64,000 nucleotides of DNA from Hydractinia symbiolongicarpus (GCF_029227915.1 NC_079882.1:3782001-3846000), one strand, 5' to 3'. Shown: positions 22,688-35,692, counted from the stretch's first letter. Notes: generated from the letters alone by a model not told the origin. A program made the numbers and translations.

Positions 22688-23375
22688 CTTTATACTTGCA
22701 TATATTCACTGGTCATCAAATTAATGCCATTGCATAATTTATTTTGTTCTCCTTTTCTATTTTTCTATTTATAAATTTTTCATCCTCTTTCACTCATGAT
22801 ACCTTTTTTCAAAACTCATAGAACATAGTTTTGTATTTTAGTTTTGTGCAAACAAAGAATTTAGTTTTTTTCAGATGGTGAACACTGAAACAGAGTGAGC
22901 TAATGGGTGAACCGATGTCATCAATATTTCCAACATCAAACAAAAATAAAACACGTTTTAATGCTAATTTGTAGGTACACAGTTTTGAAATCCAGCTTCG
23001 GTGATACACTTCTTTCCTAGCGTAAAGAATTGTTTTCATTACCTACCTCTGTTCGATTGCTAGCTAGGAATTTAGTTTTTCACAATTAAGTGGAATAAAG
23101 TGCATTACATTCCCTGTACCAAGAATGTTTACATTGTTTTAATCTATAAAGGCCAAGGCAAATCATCCCATTAGGCACTGGCTAATAAACTCTTAGGAAA
23201 AAATATTTGAGTATGCGAGAAGAATTTTAAAATTGCTTGCCATGTACAACGACAGCAACAAGAATATCGATGAAGGATCTTTATTGTGATGTTACCCACA
23301 CTTATTTGATACGCCATCAGGGGAACTGGTAACTAAGCAGGCGCTGCTAATCGGGCGTTAAATTAAGACTAAGAC

Positions 23376-23453
23376 TAAGCAATCTTTAGGCCGTATTATT
23401 TTACCTTCGTAAATAAGCAATCTTTAGGCCGTATTATTTTACCTTCGTAAATA
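23376..23453. repeat. Tandem duplication, 2 x 38 bp
   Basis: A 38-bp unit beginning taagcaatctttaggccg is repeated exactly at 23376 and 23414. Its identity suggests a recent local duplication or an assembly artefact. Confidence 0.85.
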
Positions 23454-24057
23454 TAAGACTGAAAGGCTAGGCTCTGTAGTAGCTATGTACACAAGGTGGA
23501 AAAGACATGGGAAAGGTAATTGTGTAAGCGATTCGACCCTTGTAAGCTAAAAATGTCTAAAGACAAATGTAATGCTGAAAACTATGGTTATTCTGTATAG
23601 CTGATATTACAAAGACTCGCATGTATTTTAAAACTGAACTTTTGTATTTGTTCGTTAAACAGCATACATACCTTATTCGTACTTTTCGCGTATATTTCGC
23701 ACAATAGCAATATTAACGTATTCGCTTCGCTCAGGTAACAAAAAAAACAGGGTTGCATTGATGCTGACTCATAGCTAAAAATAGCCGAAAAATAAGAATC
23801 GTGTGAAAATAAGAATTCTGAGCGCAAAGTTAAAAGCTGGAGCGAGGGTGGACAGAAATAGGAATGGTAAAATGAAGCACAATCTTCTGCAAGCTGGACG
23901 TAAGCCTGGCCAAATTTCTTACTTTTCTTCTAAATTACGAACTCAAATCAATCAAATTGGTGTATTTTTTTGAAAAATTTTTTATGTATATATTTTTTTA
24001 CATATTCTATCTACATCACATTTAATAATTTTCGTATAATTATAAATAATTTTATAT

Positions 24058-27000
24058 TTATTGTTGTAATTTCTCTTTCACGACACTTCCTTCAACAGCA
24101 GTCGAAAGGACAGCCTTCATAACTCGTACTTTGGATGGAAATTTTTCAATCCACTGGTCGTTGGACAAGACAGCTAAATACACGTCATCAAATGCCTTCC
24201 ATAATTTAAAATCTTTGATGCCGCCTAAACCTTGAATTGGTATGGTCAATTCTGTTACCCATTTTCCGATACCTTTGTGCTAAATAAAAAGAAATGGATA
24301 ATTAGTAGCAATTGCGTGATACATTTGGTTGAAAAGTACTGGGTTGAAATACCTTTAATATCAAAATTTCCTGGTTGTACTTCGCAATAGCTAAATAACT
24401 GTATACACCTAATTCGAAAGATTTTACACGAATGGCTGATGCTACGTCAATATCTTGATAGTGTGTGAACATGCCGTCCGATGTTTTACTAGAAATAAAA
24501 ACGCGGATACAAATAAACAGCTTTTAACGAGTTGTGCTTTCTTGGTAAAAACATTTACCTGTATACAGAAACAGGGACAGAATAGGATGTAGCCAAGGCT
24601 TCTGTGCTCGTTTGGTACGTGTTGGCTATGGCGAGGAATGTTCCGAAAGACGTAGAAAACAGTGTCACGTCAGAAGCAGAAAATGTAGGTATGGTTTGTT
24701 TCAGATGCTGTGTAGAATTAGTGTAGATGTTATAAATTTCCACTACAAAACTCCTTCGCAATATGGCAATAGTGGTAACTTCAGCGCTGTTGTCAATAAC
24801 AATGGATTTGATGACGTCACAAGCAGGTACTGATGCTGACCAAGTGTAAGTATTCGTTTCAAATAAATATAACGATTGGTTGACGCATGTCGAATGATTT
24901 TTCTTGTTGTACGTGTTAGTGTACAGCATCAGGGTGTCGTCTCCTTTCATGAAAGTATTCACGAACGCAGCTTTACTCGTATTGACTTGTGTCAATTGAT
25001 CGAATGTATTCGTGTTGTTGTTGTATTGATATGTCATGCTAAGTTCGTTTGCTACGGGGAGTGTTGGAAAGCAACCGTCGTTGATTTTATTGGAAGAAGA
25101 CACCAGATACAAGCCATTCTTCTTGATAAGCTTGACATTTGTGACAGCATTGCCTAAGACCTGAAGAAGGAATACGTTGTTAATTTCTGATTGAAGACGT
25201 GTGGTGTGTAAATATACGGAGAGGTACTTACAACCGTGTGGATAGTGAAATTGCCATCATATGCTTTGGTGTAAACGCTTGAATTTGTGCAAGAACGACC
25301 ATCAACGTCACTCAGTGCTGGAATTGCAAGCCACGTTTTGTTTTGATCAACCAACACGTCCATGGAAATTGAAATATATGGTAAAAAAATTCGTTGTTCC
25401 TCAGTGAAGTATTCGATATTTTGATGAATGTTGTCAATGGAGTCAGAGAGTTGCGAAATAATCTTCTTGTGCAAAGCAATTGTTTTGTTTAAATGCACTA
25501 AATCTCGGTCTAAGAAGTTAGATATTTTGTTGAAACCAGAAAATAACGTTGTTACATTAGCGTCATCCACGAAGTTGGTTTCCACATTACCTGAAATGTA
25601 AAACTGATATTGCCATATTTTGTAATTTGATATTTTTGCATTTAAGGATCCAGTTTCTTACCTGTAACAGTGACATTACCCACTATCGTTTTCTTGCCAG
25701 AAATTGTATTTTGACGTCCAGAAAGTACAGTTTCGGTTTCCATCTTGTGCAAGTCAAAACCCTGCACGTCGTTTGCGCTGATTATATCTTTCTCAGAATG
25801 AACAGCGAGGAAGGTTTTGCTACCAACTACAGTCTGATTTCCGTTTGACAGAAGCAGTTTACTTGCTGAGATGTTAACTGAGTTGATTGTTGAAACGATC
25901 AAATTTTTAGCCACAACGGTTGTGTTCAAAAACTCAACTGGCGAAACCACCGTATCACTATCGTTGAGCAGAACAATATTGTGTTTAAACTCAGATAGAT
26001 CGTATCCATTGACGGTTTTCCCATCTGCTATAGTCACGTCATTCAATACCGATAAGTCATCCGAAAATATTTTCTTGCCAGTGATGGTTTCGTTTCGAGT
26101 AAGCAAGATAAAATCATCTGGAACTTTGTAGCCATTTATAGTGTCAGCGTCCAGGTTAACAGTTGATAGAAAGCCTAAGACGCGTTTCTTGCCAGTAATA
26201 TTGTGTCTTCCATAAATTGTTACAATCTCCTGCTGCAGCTGATGCAGATCCAGGTTGTTTATGAGGCCACTCACAGTTAAGTCTTCAGTGTCAAGTCCAC
26301 CTTCAAGAACAACATCATGGAAGGTGTAATTAGCAGAGATGTTTCCGTTCTTACCGTAACATTTGTAAAATACGTTTTTGCTGAACTCTGTTAGATTGAT
26401 ACCGTTGAATGAATCGCTGTTGACGATGTCGTTCGCAAATATGACGTTGGTAAACACTGTGGGGACGAAAACTGTTTGATCGCCGTGTTTTGTAAGCGTC
26501 GTCGAAACGATGTCGGTGATGTTGACGGTATTAATAAGGCCATTGACGGTAAGGTTATTATCGAGTGATAATTCCGAGTTAAAAGTGAAGTAACCTGTTA
26601 TGTTTGCATCTTCATTTACTTTTAAAACACGCCTGGAAAAATTTTGCAGATTAATGCCATTTATGTAATCCACATCTATGTTGTTTGTACGTATATCCTC
26701 TGTGAATGTCTTGGTTCCTGTAACAACGATACTTTCATTCAGTGGGATCACTTGTTCGGCAAACTCAATGTCGTTTACTGTTTCTTCAACATCGAAATTC
26801 TGAGTCGTGTGAAGATGAGAAACAGTGTGACTACCAGTAACAACCTGGTCACCATAATTTTTAAGAGTATCATTTACAATTTCTGATAGATTTTGTTGGT
26901 TGATCAAACCATCGACCTTTATGCTATCTGTTACCGTCACATGATCAAAAGTTATATTTCCAGTAACATTGTACTCGTCTCCGTCTCTCAATATTGCAAA

Positions 27001-30000
27001 GAGGGAAAGCTCAGTTAAATTGACCCCATCGACCAACTCTGAGACTGTCAGTTCATCACCCACTTCTACGCTTGATGTAAACGTCTAAAAAAATTTAGTG
27101 CTAACACTATAACTACATTTCTTTTACAACTTATTATCCAGTTCCCAAACTTACCTTTAATCCAGTCACAACTTGATCTCCCTCTAAACGCATAGCGGTT
27201 TGGTCCAATTCTGTTATGTTGACACCGTCAATTAAGCCTGCTATGGTCCAATTGCCAGCAAAAGAAACTTCATTTGTGAATACCTTGGTTCCTTTTATGA
27301 TTACGTCGCCCGACAGCTTAACTAGTTCTTCATTCAAATCGGTCAAGTTTACGCCATCGATAAAACCATAGGTTGTCATATTGTGAACAGAAAGGTCGTA
27401 TACATACGTGTCTGCTTTGAACGTCTTATTACCAGTGACTGTTTGATTGGTCGACGACAAAACAACATCTTCAAACTTGATACTGTCAATATTTTCGTAC
27501 ACGTCCAAATTTCCGCCAAAATAAACGTCATCAGTAAATGTTTTGTTGCCAGTCAAAGTGATGTTTTCAGTTTTTCGCCATGCTGTTTCGTACAAGTCTG
27601 ATATACTAACGTTGTTTATCGTAGTAAGGTTTATGTGACCATAGATGGTGACATTTTCTTGAAACACGTTGTAGCCAGACAGAGTCTTGTTACCTCCTTG
27701 GAGGAGCAAATCTGCAGGAAGTTTAATACCATTGACCATACCATCTACATTAATATCAGCATTTACCGTCATCCCATTGACAAAAGTTTTTGTTCCGTTA
27801 ATAACCACAACACTTCCGTTTCGAGCAGTTTGATATTTCAGTTTAGTTAGTACGTCCAGTAAGGCGCAATCATAGTCACACATCTTGATATCTAATGTTG
27901 ATACTGTTAAGTTGTTGATTTGTTTATAACCTGTAATATTTTGTGTTGTGTTCATCAAGATTGAGTCAGCGTATGCTTCAGAAACATCCACATTATCCAC
28001 TAAACCTGTTGTTTGCAAATCACCCTTGATTGTTACGTCAGAGGTGAAAGTCTTTACGCCTGTTATTGTCTGGCTATTAATTCGATCCAATACGTCTCCT
28101 AAAAGACATGTATACTAATGCATATTTTACAGATACAAAAGGAGTAAAATAATTTTTGTTGAACAAGTATGGTAAAATTGCAACTCTACCTGAAATGTTG
28201 ACGTTGTTCACCGTACCATCAACAGTAAGTGGGGCTTTTAACTTCAAATCATTTTCAAAATGCTTCTTACCAGTGATGATACCAGGAACATTTAAATAAA
28301 CGACATCATGCACGCTATCGTTGTTGACACTGCCTTGAACTGTGACTGGTCCCAAAAAGCTGACATTCGACATAAACACAAGAGATGAGTTAATGATATC
28401 ATCGGCACCAAGATGAATGCCATGCTTATTAATTTCTGACACATCTATGGCATTGATGGTTGCTAATGGTTTCATGTCCAGATTGCCAGTAAAATCTGCA
28501 TGTTTAAAGTACTTTTCTGCAGATATGGTAGCGTTTTCTTCGTTAATTAATACTGCATCTGAAGCCACAGTTGATAGATCCATCTTATTGACAGTGGTCG
28601 TCACTTCAGCGTTACCACGAACTATCACTGTATTGTTGAAGGTGAACGGAACATCTATAGTTTGGTTTCCTGTAACAGTGAAGAATTGATCTAGCTGCAT
28701 CCCATTCACAAATCCATCCACGGTGAGATCTGGCACTTTTGTGCGACTGATAAAATTAGCTCCTTGAAAGGTTTTATAGCCAACAATAAGTTCATCACGA
28801 TCAATAGTGATGACTTCATTAGGGTTAATGTCGTTTAGTAAACCAGTGACCATCAAATCCCTCTTTAGAACTGTGCTTTCGTTAAAGGTAAACTTTGCTG
28901 TAATAGTCGCATTTTCGTTAATGTACAATGCATTGTCATTAAGTTCAGAGAGATTAACATCATTGAGTGTACCATTTATATTAATAGCACCAGAAAGATT
29001 GAGGGTCGATGCAGAAACGTTAACAAAGGTTTTAACAGAACTGATAACCTGGTCAGTCGAAATCGTAACTGTGCGATTTAAAAGCGAATTGGCAACCACG
29101 ACATCAGTTCTATGCTTTTCTATCAAGAATGCGACTATATCCTGACGCCTTTTTAAATCCAGCTCTGCAGGCGACAGATTTACTTCCTCGACTGTGGCTG
29201 TTTGAACGTATGTGGTGTTGTCCACGCTGAGTGTACGGAAGAGCTTATGATCTAAAAAGTTTGTGAAGAAAAATGTTACACTTGCACACAAAAAAAAATA
29301 GTTTAAAACCATGGCAATTTACCTGTAATGTTAAAATCTTGGTCAACAAAAACAATATCCTCTTTCACAGCTTCATAAGTAACATTGAAAGCTTTTACTT
29401 GTGGTATAAGTTCTTCGTATACAGTGCGATTTAATTTTTCAACTGCCAGCAATGTTTCTTCCAGTAATTCGTATTTTGGAAAGGTTTGCATGAAACTTAT
29501 TTGGTAAGTATTAGATGCGTTGACAGCTTCGTTTTGAACTATTAACATGGTTTGATCGTGTTGTAGAAAGCTTTGAAGAGATTGAGCGTTCTTGAAAATC
29601 GGGTCCATCGGCTGAATCTTAGTTTGGTAGAATCTCCAGCCGTCGTAGGCATAGAATGTTGTGTTGCCATACTTGTTGACAATGGTCAAAATAAACTCTC
29701 CGTTTATACCTAAAAATGAAACCCGGTTGTTTTGGCTGAGAATAAAATCAATTCGATGTATCGTAAAATTCAAATTACAAGTTGCTAACCTGTGATAGCT
29801 GTCCACTTTACTGCACCGTATGTTTTAAAGCATTGGAAAGGTACGAATAAATTCCAGTTCCATTTATAGATAACAGATTCGACTTCGAAAGTAGTAATAC
29901 CATTGGGTAGGACTTTCACGTGGTTTGCCACAGCTAAAAAGTATTCCTGTGCCAAACCTTCACCTACTTTGAAGAATTCCCAATCCACAGCACCATCAGT

Positions 30001-32123
30001 GCGAATCCTTTGAAGACTCTGAAACCTGCAAATAGGTGATTAGTTTTTCATGCAGCTTATCTGAAATTGCGACGTAAAAAAGTGTTATTTTTACGTACCT
30101 TCCACTATGCAAGTTGTAAACATACACTTCAGAATCCAAATGATGACTTTTCTGATCGTTTATATAGTTAGCTACTGCCACATAATTTTGATTGTGGATA
30201 GAGAAGGCTTCAACATCCTTTGCTCCATACGTCACTAATTTCTCTCCAGATACTAGTGATAAACCAATACCATCCCAGCGATAGAAGATTGGAGCACCCA
30301 TGTACGAAACGCCTAGAACAGATAAATGCCTAAGGATTGAAAAATAAATATAAACAAACACGCGCGGAACAGTTTCGAGAGTAACTTACGTCCGCACGAA
30401 TAACTGATTTTTAAATATTTGTTCGTTTGTAAACAAGAATCCAAATTGGTGAGGAGGCTGGATTGTGCAGTTAATAAACATGATTCTTTGTTATCACATA
30501 GCTGCGAGATTCTTTCTTTTACCCCCGGAATGACACACCAGTTATAGTATTGGTTAGCTACTAGTAGAAAGTCCATGTTGGCAGCACATTCCCATGCAGA
30601 CACACGACCATAAAAGGTTTTCTTTATCGAAATGATGGTTCCAGTTGGACAAGAGACCGTTCTTGATTGTCCATCGCAAATCAACGCCTCTTTATCGAAT
30701 CCATAATCTGTGGACACTAAAAAAGTAGATAATTGCCAGGCAACAAATTTTGCCTTGATGCGATGTCTAGAGTAGATAGATTAAAAGACTACGCACCTTT
30801 TGTTTCGTAGTTAACCAATGCCATGAAAGGTTTTCCAAACACATCGAATGTTTTTACAGCGGATGGATTCCAGACATCAAATGAAATAGCTTGAGTCGCA
30901 TCAAATTTCGTTAGTATGGGATTATAGTAATACATTTTGGAAAATCGACCAGGAAATATGGAAATTGCTTTTTCAATAACAACAAGATAGAAACGAGGAT
31001 ATGTTGACATAAGGTCGAAGGAAATTCCTTGAGTGACAGGAATACTTTGATGGAATTCAAATACGTTTGTTAATGGGTTCCATTTTGAAATTGTTAATAG
31101 GCTTGCAGTTATGTAACCAAAGAATCTTAAACCTTTAATACGAAATATCTTGAACGATTTTGCTCCTTCCATTGGAATACGCGATAGTGCAGTTATGCTG
31201 GTCAGGACGTACGTACCTGCAAAACAGTGTAGAACAAAACATGCGAGAAAACTGACCTTCTACGAGAATAATTTTTAACATCTGCTATAGGAGAATGAAC
31301 ATACCTGATACACATGGTAGTGTGCCACACTCTCGGACTTCTGAATTTGAAGAAGTACAGTTACCATAGAGACAGGTGCGACTGCGAACTTGCACACCGC
31401 CACCACATTTAGCCGTGCATGATCCAAAGTCAGTCCATGGTGAATAGATGGCTTCTGCTGTGGAATTACTTGTGGAATTGTCAACTAAAAAATAATAACC
31501 TACAAAGTTAAAATATAATTTTCCTTTGTTTATCCGTTGCTTGACCGCGAAATGTTACATTACACCCTTTATGTTAATCAGAGCCGCATAATTATTTTTT
31601 CTGCATGTCTTTAACCTTATCTGATGAATGCAGGAAGTGTAAAAAAAAAGCATTTCTTGTAAAAACTACGATACCGTCCCGTCTTTCTCGTTCCAGCACG
31701 TCATTTAAAGCTTTTTGTCTGTTTTTCACAAAATAATCATCATCTTCATCGCCAAAATGTGTGGAAACGGCGCGTCTTACTCTTTCCTCTACAACCGCGT
31801 CGATGGAGTCCCTAACATGTTTTGGTATGCGTTGAATCAGAGCAGGGTCGCGATATATTCTGTTACAATGAACAAGCGACAACGCAACAACCAGAACACA
31901 AGTTATGCCTAAACACGAAAAAACATTGTAATAATAGTGGTAAAATAAGATCAACCACAACAAATTGCTTTGATCTTGCGAAACATATTTTTGAGGTAAA
32001 ATAAATTTTTTGGCTCTTACAGAAATGTTTTTATTAATATAAAGTCGACGAAGAGTGAACCAGAAGCTATTTTCAATCGGTAACATACTCACAACAATAA
32101 CAGAACTTACTTGCTGTCCGCAT
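24058..32123 (-). CDS. Large secreted TSP1/SUEL-lectin/EAR-repeat protein with ~26 novel repeats
   Basis: Read downward, the 15 exons are 32123-32111, 31908-31675, 31484-31305, 31216-30797, 30716-30390, 30312-30099, 30025-29790, 29709-29323, 29251-28190, 28098-27155, 27084-25662, 25590-25232, 25160-24559, 24488-24353 and 24279-24058. All junctions are GT/AG and phases close, giving 2252 aa. Exons 1-2 give a signal peptide (MRTASITCVLVVALSLVHC) and a charged helix. Residues 83-142 are a thrombospondin type 1 domain (SPWTDFGSCTAKCGGG, CGTLPC). Residues 143-282 are EAR/EPTP-type beta-propeller repeats. Residues 283-391 are a SUEL-type lectin domain (ALICDGQSRTVSCPTGT, ISIKKTFYGR, YLKISYSCG). Residues 392-670 are more EAR repeats (FYRWDGIGL, IHNQNYVAVANY). 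Residues 671-1813 hold about 26 repeats of ~44 residues with the core QxITGxKTF and GLINGVNLTEL, rich in N-glycosylation sites. Exon 12 has a coiled coil, and exons 13-15 are EAR-like. Most introns are phase 1 at module borders. The role is probably an extracellular adhesion or matrix protein (inference). Confidence 0.88.
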
Positions 32124-32161
32124 GATTGTGTCGTTTATAACATACGTTGTTGCAACACGGG

Positions 32162-32169
32162 TTTAAATA
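32162..32169 (-). promoter_or_regulatory. TATA-like box of the large lectin/EAR gene
   Basis: On the minus strand TATTTAAA lies about 40 bases before the ATG at 32123. With usual spacing, transcription would start near 32137 and leave a very short 5'UTR. A second AT-rich word (TTATAAAC) lies closer to the ATG, so the assignment is tentative. Confidence 0.4.
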
Positions 32170-33616
32170 CGATTTTGAAGTGACTTTATTACTAAACATT
32201 ATTTCCGCCCGGGTAACTCTTTTACGTAGCTGTAAGAGATACTCTCTTTTAGAAAATTGTTTAAAAAAGCATCGAAGCAACAGAGGGTGCGAAATTAGGC
32301 TCCTGAGAATGACTTGCACGTGTCATGAAGATAACTCTTCACAGCGTGCGTGATGAACAGATTTCATAAGAGACTCATTTGCGAGAAAGAAACAAACTCA
32401 AACAACAGCTATTCAAGTCGCCCGAAGCTTATAATTTCTCTGTATACGACTGTCTTATCTACAGAACCTAAACAATACGCGTTACCCACGAGAACAACAA
32501 AAGGCGCGAGTGTGGTCACGTGGCGAGAGACTAGTTTTATTGACAACGAAAATAAAAAACCTCCATAAAAATCTTTATTTACCCATTCGTATATTTAATA
32601 TGCAAAGTTTTTTTGTATGACGTAAATTTTTTTCTCACTGTTTTGGCATGTATTTTTTGTTTACATGACACCGCCGAGTTTTTACTTCTTGCTGTCAGAT
32701 CACGTATCCATGCTTATTGTTTCGTGAGGGATTTCCGCTGCTATCATGGCATTCACATTGTAAAAAATTATTCAAAACTTGAGGTTGTTTGCATCAAAAT
32801 CATAGTTGCGTTAGTAGCCTTGTAAAAATCAAAATTTAAAGTGTATCTTTGGCGTTTGTATCAATGCAAAGTACATTAAAATAATGACGGGAGCACACAA
32901 TAAATAGGCGCACAAAAAATGGACACGCAAAAAAAATTGGAACGAAAACAAAAGAGTGCAAACATTTTCAACCTCATCAGTCTATATTTAATAATTTTCG
33001 CTCTAGATAAGGTATAGAAAGGTAATTTTACATCATTACCCAAAAATAAACAAAATATTTGTGGCAATTGATTGCTTTTTAGCTAGTACTGCCAGCATTT
33101 CTAAGTTTTATTATTCGAGCTTTATCTAGTAGGGAGTTACCGGAGGAGACAATGCCGACGGAAATAATTCTGTTGAAAAATAGAAGTAGAAGAAAATTAA
33201 AACAAGAATCACAAGTTACATGGGACTGACAGTTGGCTCGATTCCTGCAAAATTCGTACCGTCCTTGTACACTTTCAATCTAATAAAGGTCGGTTTCCAT
33301 ACAACAATATTTTGCGCCCAGTGCCGAAACCATTTCCATTTGGCTGTTTTTTGTTTACATCGATAAATTCTGCTTTTTCTTTTCCTGATGCTTTTAAAAT
33401 GTCATTCTAAACAAAACTGTAAAGATTACCGTGGAAAAAGTAAACAAATGACGTCACGTTGGAATCCATCTATAGGCCTAGCAAGAAAAATTTACCAAAA
33501 ATTTCTTTTTTATTATTTGCTCAATGCTTTTACTCTTCCTCAAAATGCCTATATAAAACATTTATAATTAATATTTATCAGATTGGTCTTAAAGAACTCC
33601 AAACAAGTTTCAAGAC
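32170..33616. other. Upstream region of the large gene; nothing else recognised
   Basis: AT-rich non-coding sequence. Several short ORFs occur on both strands but none has a domain, good splice context or protein-like composition. Confidence 0.5.
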
Positions 33617-33935
33617 AATTATTATTATTATTATTATTTTTTTTTTATTTACCCAGGATAGCCTCTTCAGTTCCTATTGGTACTGCTATCAACGAGGGTC
33701 CTGCGAAGGGGGTCCTAGCGCATTTAAAGCTCCCATTTGAGCTACGAAAGTCGTGCAAGCACATCAATCGCTCAACTAGACAACCGCCTAAGATATCAAT
33801 CCTATGCTCATGCTGAGCGCTAAGCAGAAAGGATAGATTCACACTTTTATAGTCTCTGGCATGACTCGGCCGGGGTTTGAACCCAAGACCTCCCGCACTG
33901 AAAGCGAACGCTCTACCACAAGGCTATCAGTCGAA
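33617..33935 (-). mobile_element. tRNA-derived SINE, copy A
   Basis: The element reads from about 33935 down to 33617. The head is tRNA-like on the minus strand, with an A-box-like word near 33910-33920 and a B-box gggttcaaacccc (complement of 33872-33883). A body of about 200 bp follows and the 3' tail is (AAT)n, seen on the plus strand as (att)n at 33617-33645. Copy B at 35348 is closely similar along the whole length. Confidence 0.8.
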
Positions 33936-34069
33936 TATATAACTTTATATATTCACTATAAATGTTTTGGAATTAGGGCGGATAAATGTGTTTAATAATA
34001 AAATGGCTATGAAGGTTAACCTAACTATCCTAGTTAACTACTATTAACCTACTGGATCACTATATAGTC

Positions 34070-34405
34070 AACCTCGTCCCCAGGGTCTTGTGGCCCCTGA
34101 GTCGTTATTGAACTTATCAACAACGCAAAATGCCCTGGGAACGAGGCTGCTATAAAGTGTCTTAGTAATGCTTTTTATTAAATGTTTTAGTTTGAAAAAA
34201 GAAATATGCCACAGCTCCTCCGCCATTTTAATACGAACAGCTTTCTTTTGTTCGTCAAAGACTCGCCGTCCCTCTAAAATGCTTTGTGCGACGCAATAAT
34301 TATGCGACATATCCGCGCCAATCAGGTTTCATATCGAACCAACCTCGGCCATGTGGGTATCGCCGTATTGATCTCCCAAAAAAAAGATGCCCTGGGGACG
34401 AGGTT
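34070..34405. mobile_element. MITE-like element with perfect 16-bp TIRs
   Basis: The ends aacctcgtccccaggg (34070-34085) and ccctggggacgaggtt (34390-34405) are exact inverted repeats. A related copy of the right end lies inside at 34132-34149 (ccctgggaacgaggctg), and another end-like word occurs at about 36933-36952. There is no coding sequence of note; the minus ORF inside is probably not a gene. The target duplication is unclear. Confidence 0.65.
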
Positions 34406-35347
34406 AGTTTTAATTGGCTGTTGAAACGCAAAATGTAGCGTGAAGGCAGCAGAGCTTTCATACAAAAGCTCTAGCTCAGGGTAAATATTTCAATAATGCG
34501 TATGCGTAGTTTAAAAGTCACAGCGCTCTTTAAGACTGCGCCCAAAAAGTTGGTGCATGGAAACCGCCTTAATCTGCCCCATCAAATTGTCTCCCGCCCG
34601 GTCTCGCTCCTGCTCGGTCTTGTTTACCCGACCTGCGTTATCTTAAAAACAGGCGCAGTGATGGAAACACAATAAAATTCTCGCTGCGCAAAATTTGAAA
34701 AGGTGAGGAAGCGTGCGTGCTATCACGCGCAATAACTGCTGAACACAACAACAGAATAGGACATAATAACAAGAGCTTTTTTTAGCAGTAAAAAATAGTA
34801 ATAAAACCGAATATATTATAAATTTATAAACTTATAAAAAAGCTAGTTTATTAGTTTCAAGATGTTTTATGATGATTATCTTTAAATGTTTATATTACAA
34901 GCTTTTGACGTTAAACTCAAAAAAGGACCCGCATAAAATCATCCTTGTCGAAAACCCTTTAAAAAAAACCCGGCGGTACTTATTTAAAATTGCTGTAGTG
35001 AAAGAGAACATATTCCCGGAACTGATTTTCTATTTCATTTGATGTGCCGTCGTACGGTGTTTGTTCTTCCTTTTTTTAACATGTTTTTCTTTCTTTTGTT
35101 AACAAGTCATAAAAAATTTATAGCAAAATTTAATAGATTCTGTTTAATTCAAAATAATATACTAAGTAGACAACCAGCTTTTTTACTTGAATTTATTAAA
35201 TACGACCTCAGTATGAAAAGGAGGCTAGAATCGATTAGTAAAAAAGTTGTAAGGTTTTGACAATTTAAATGATATTCTAAACCCATCCTTTTCTGTTCTG
35301 TCTAACTAAAAACTGAATTTCCTTCACCCTCTCAAAACATCCAAAGC
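34406..35347. other. Non-coding spacer, nothing recognised
   Basis: AT-rich sequence with short chance ORFs. The frame at 35039-35260 starts with a hydrophobic run but is low-complexity and has no supporting signals. Confidence 0.45.
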
Positions 35348-35352
35348 TATTA

Positions 35353-35407
<55 letters not shown>

Positions 35408-35692
35408 CCCAGCATAGGCTCTTTAGTTCCCATTGGCACTGCTTTCCAAGAGAGTCCAGCAAAGGGGGCCTATTGCATTTAAAGCTCCCATCTGAGCTAC
35501 GAAAGTCGTGCAAGCACAGCAATCGCTCAACTAGACAACCGCCTAAGATATCAATCCTATTCTCATGCTGAGCGCTTAGCAGAAAAGATAGATACACACT
35601 TTTATACTCTCTGGCATGACTCGGGCGGGGTTTGAACCCAAGACCTTCCGCACTGGCAGCGAGCGCTCTACCATAAGGCTACCAGTTGGCTA
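35348..35692 (-). mobile_element. tRNA-derived SINE, copy B
   Basis: It has the same structure as copy A. The tRNA-like head lies at about 35612-35692 on the minus strand (start ccaactggtagcc, A-box-like tggtagagcg, B-box gggttcaaacccc, complement of 35627-35639). The body follows, and a long perfect (AAT)n tail is seen as (att)n at 35348-35404. The long clean tail suggests this copy is younger than copy A. Confidence 0.85.

Larger units (their letters stand above)
19613..24057. other. Convergent intergenic region
   Basis: The region lies between the stop codons of MAN1 and the large minus-strand gene and should contain both 3'UTRs. I see no convincing further exon; the ORFs are short and of biased composition. 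Two small tandem duplications are present at 22643 and 23376. AATAAA-like words occur (for example near 21475), but none can be assigned as the poly(A) signal with confidence. Confidence 0.5.

Noticed and set aside
23376-23453. CRISPR-like array
   Set aside because: There are only two adjacent copies with no spacer, and the genome is eukaryotic.
25871-29145. Several plus-strand ORFs of 60-112 codons
   Set aside because: All are antisense shadows of the repeat-coding exons of the large minus-strand gene.
31592-32092. Single 166-codon ORF with its own ATG as the start of the large gene
   Set aside because: The part before 31908 is intron. Using the ATG at 32123 with donor GTAAGT at 32110 and acceptor at 31909 gives a proper signal peptide and correct phase.
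33855-33933. tRNA gene
   Set aside because: A and B boxes are present, but the cloverleaf is poor and the sequence is followed by a shared repeat body and an (AAT)n tail, so it is a SINE head.
35612-35692. tRNA gene
   Set aside because: Same reasoning as for the copy at 33855; the two are members of one SINE family.
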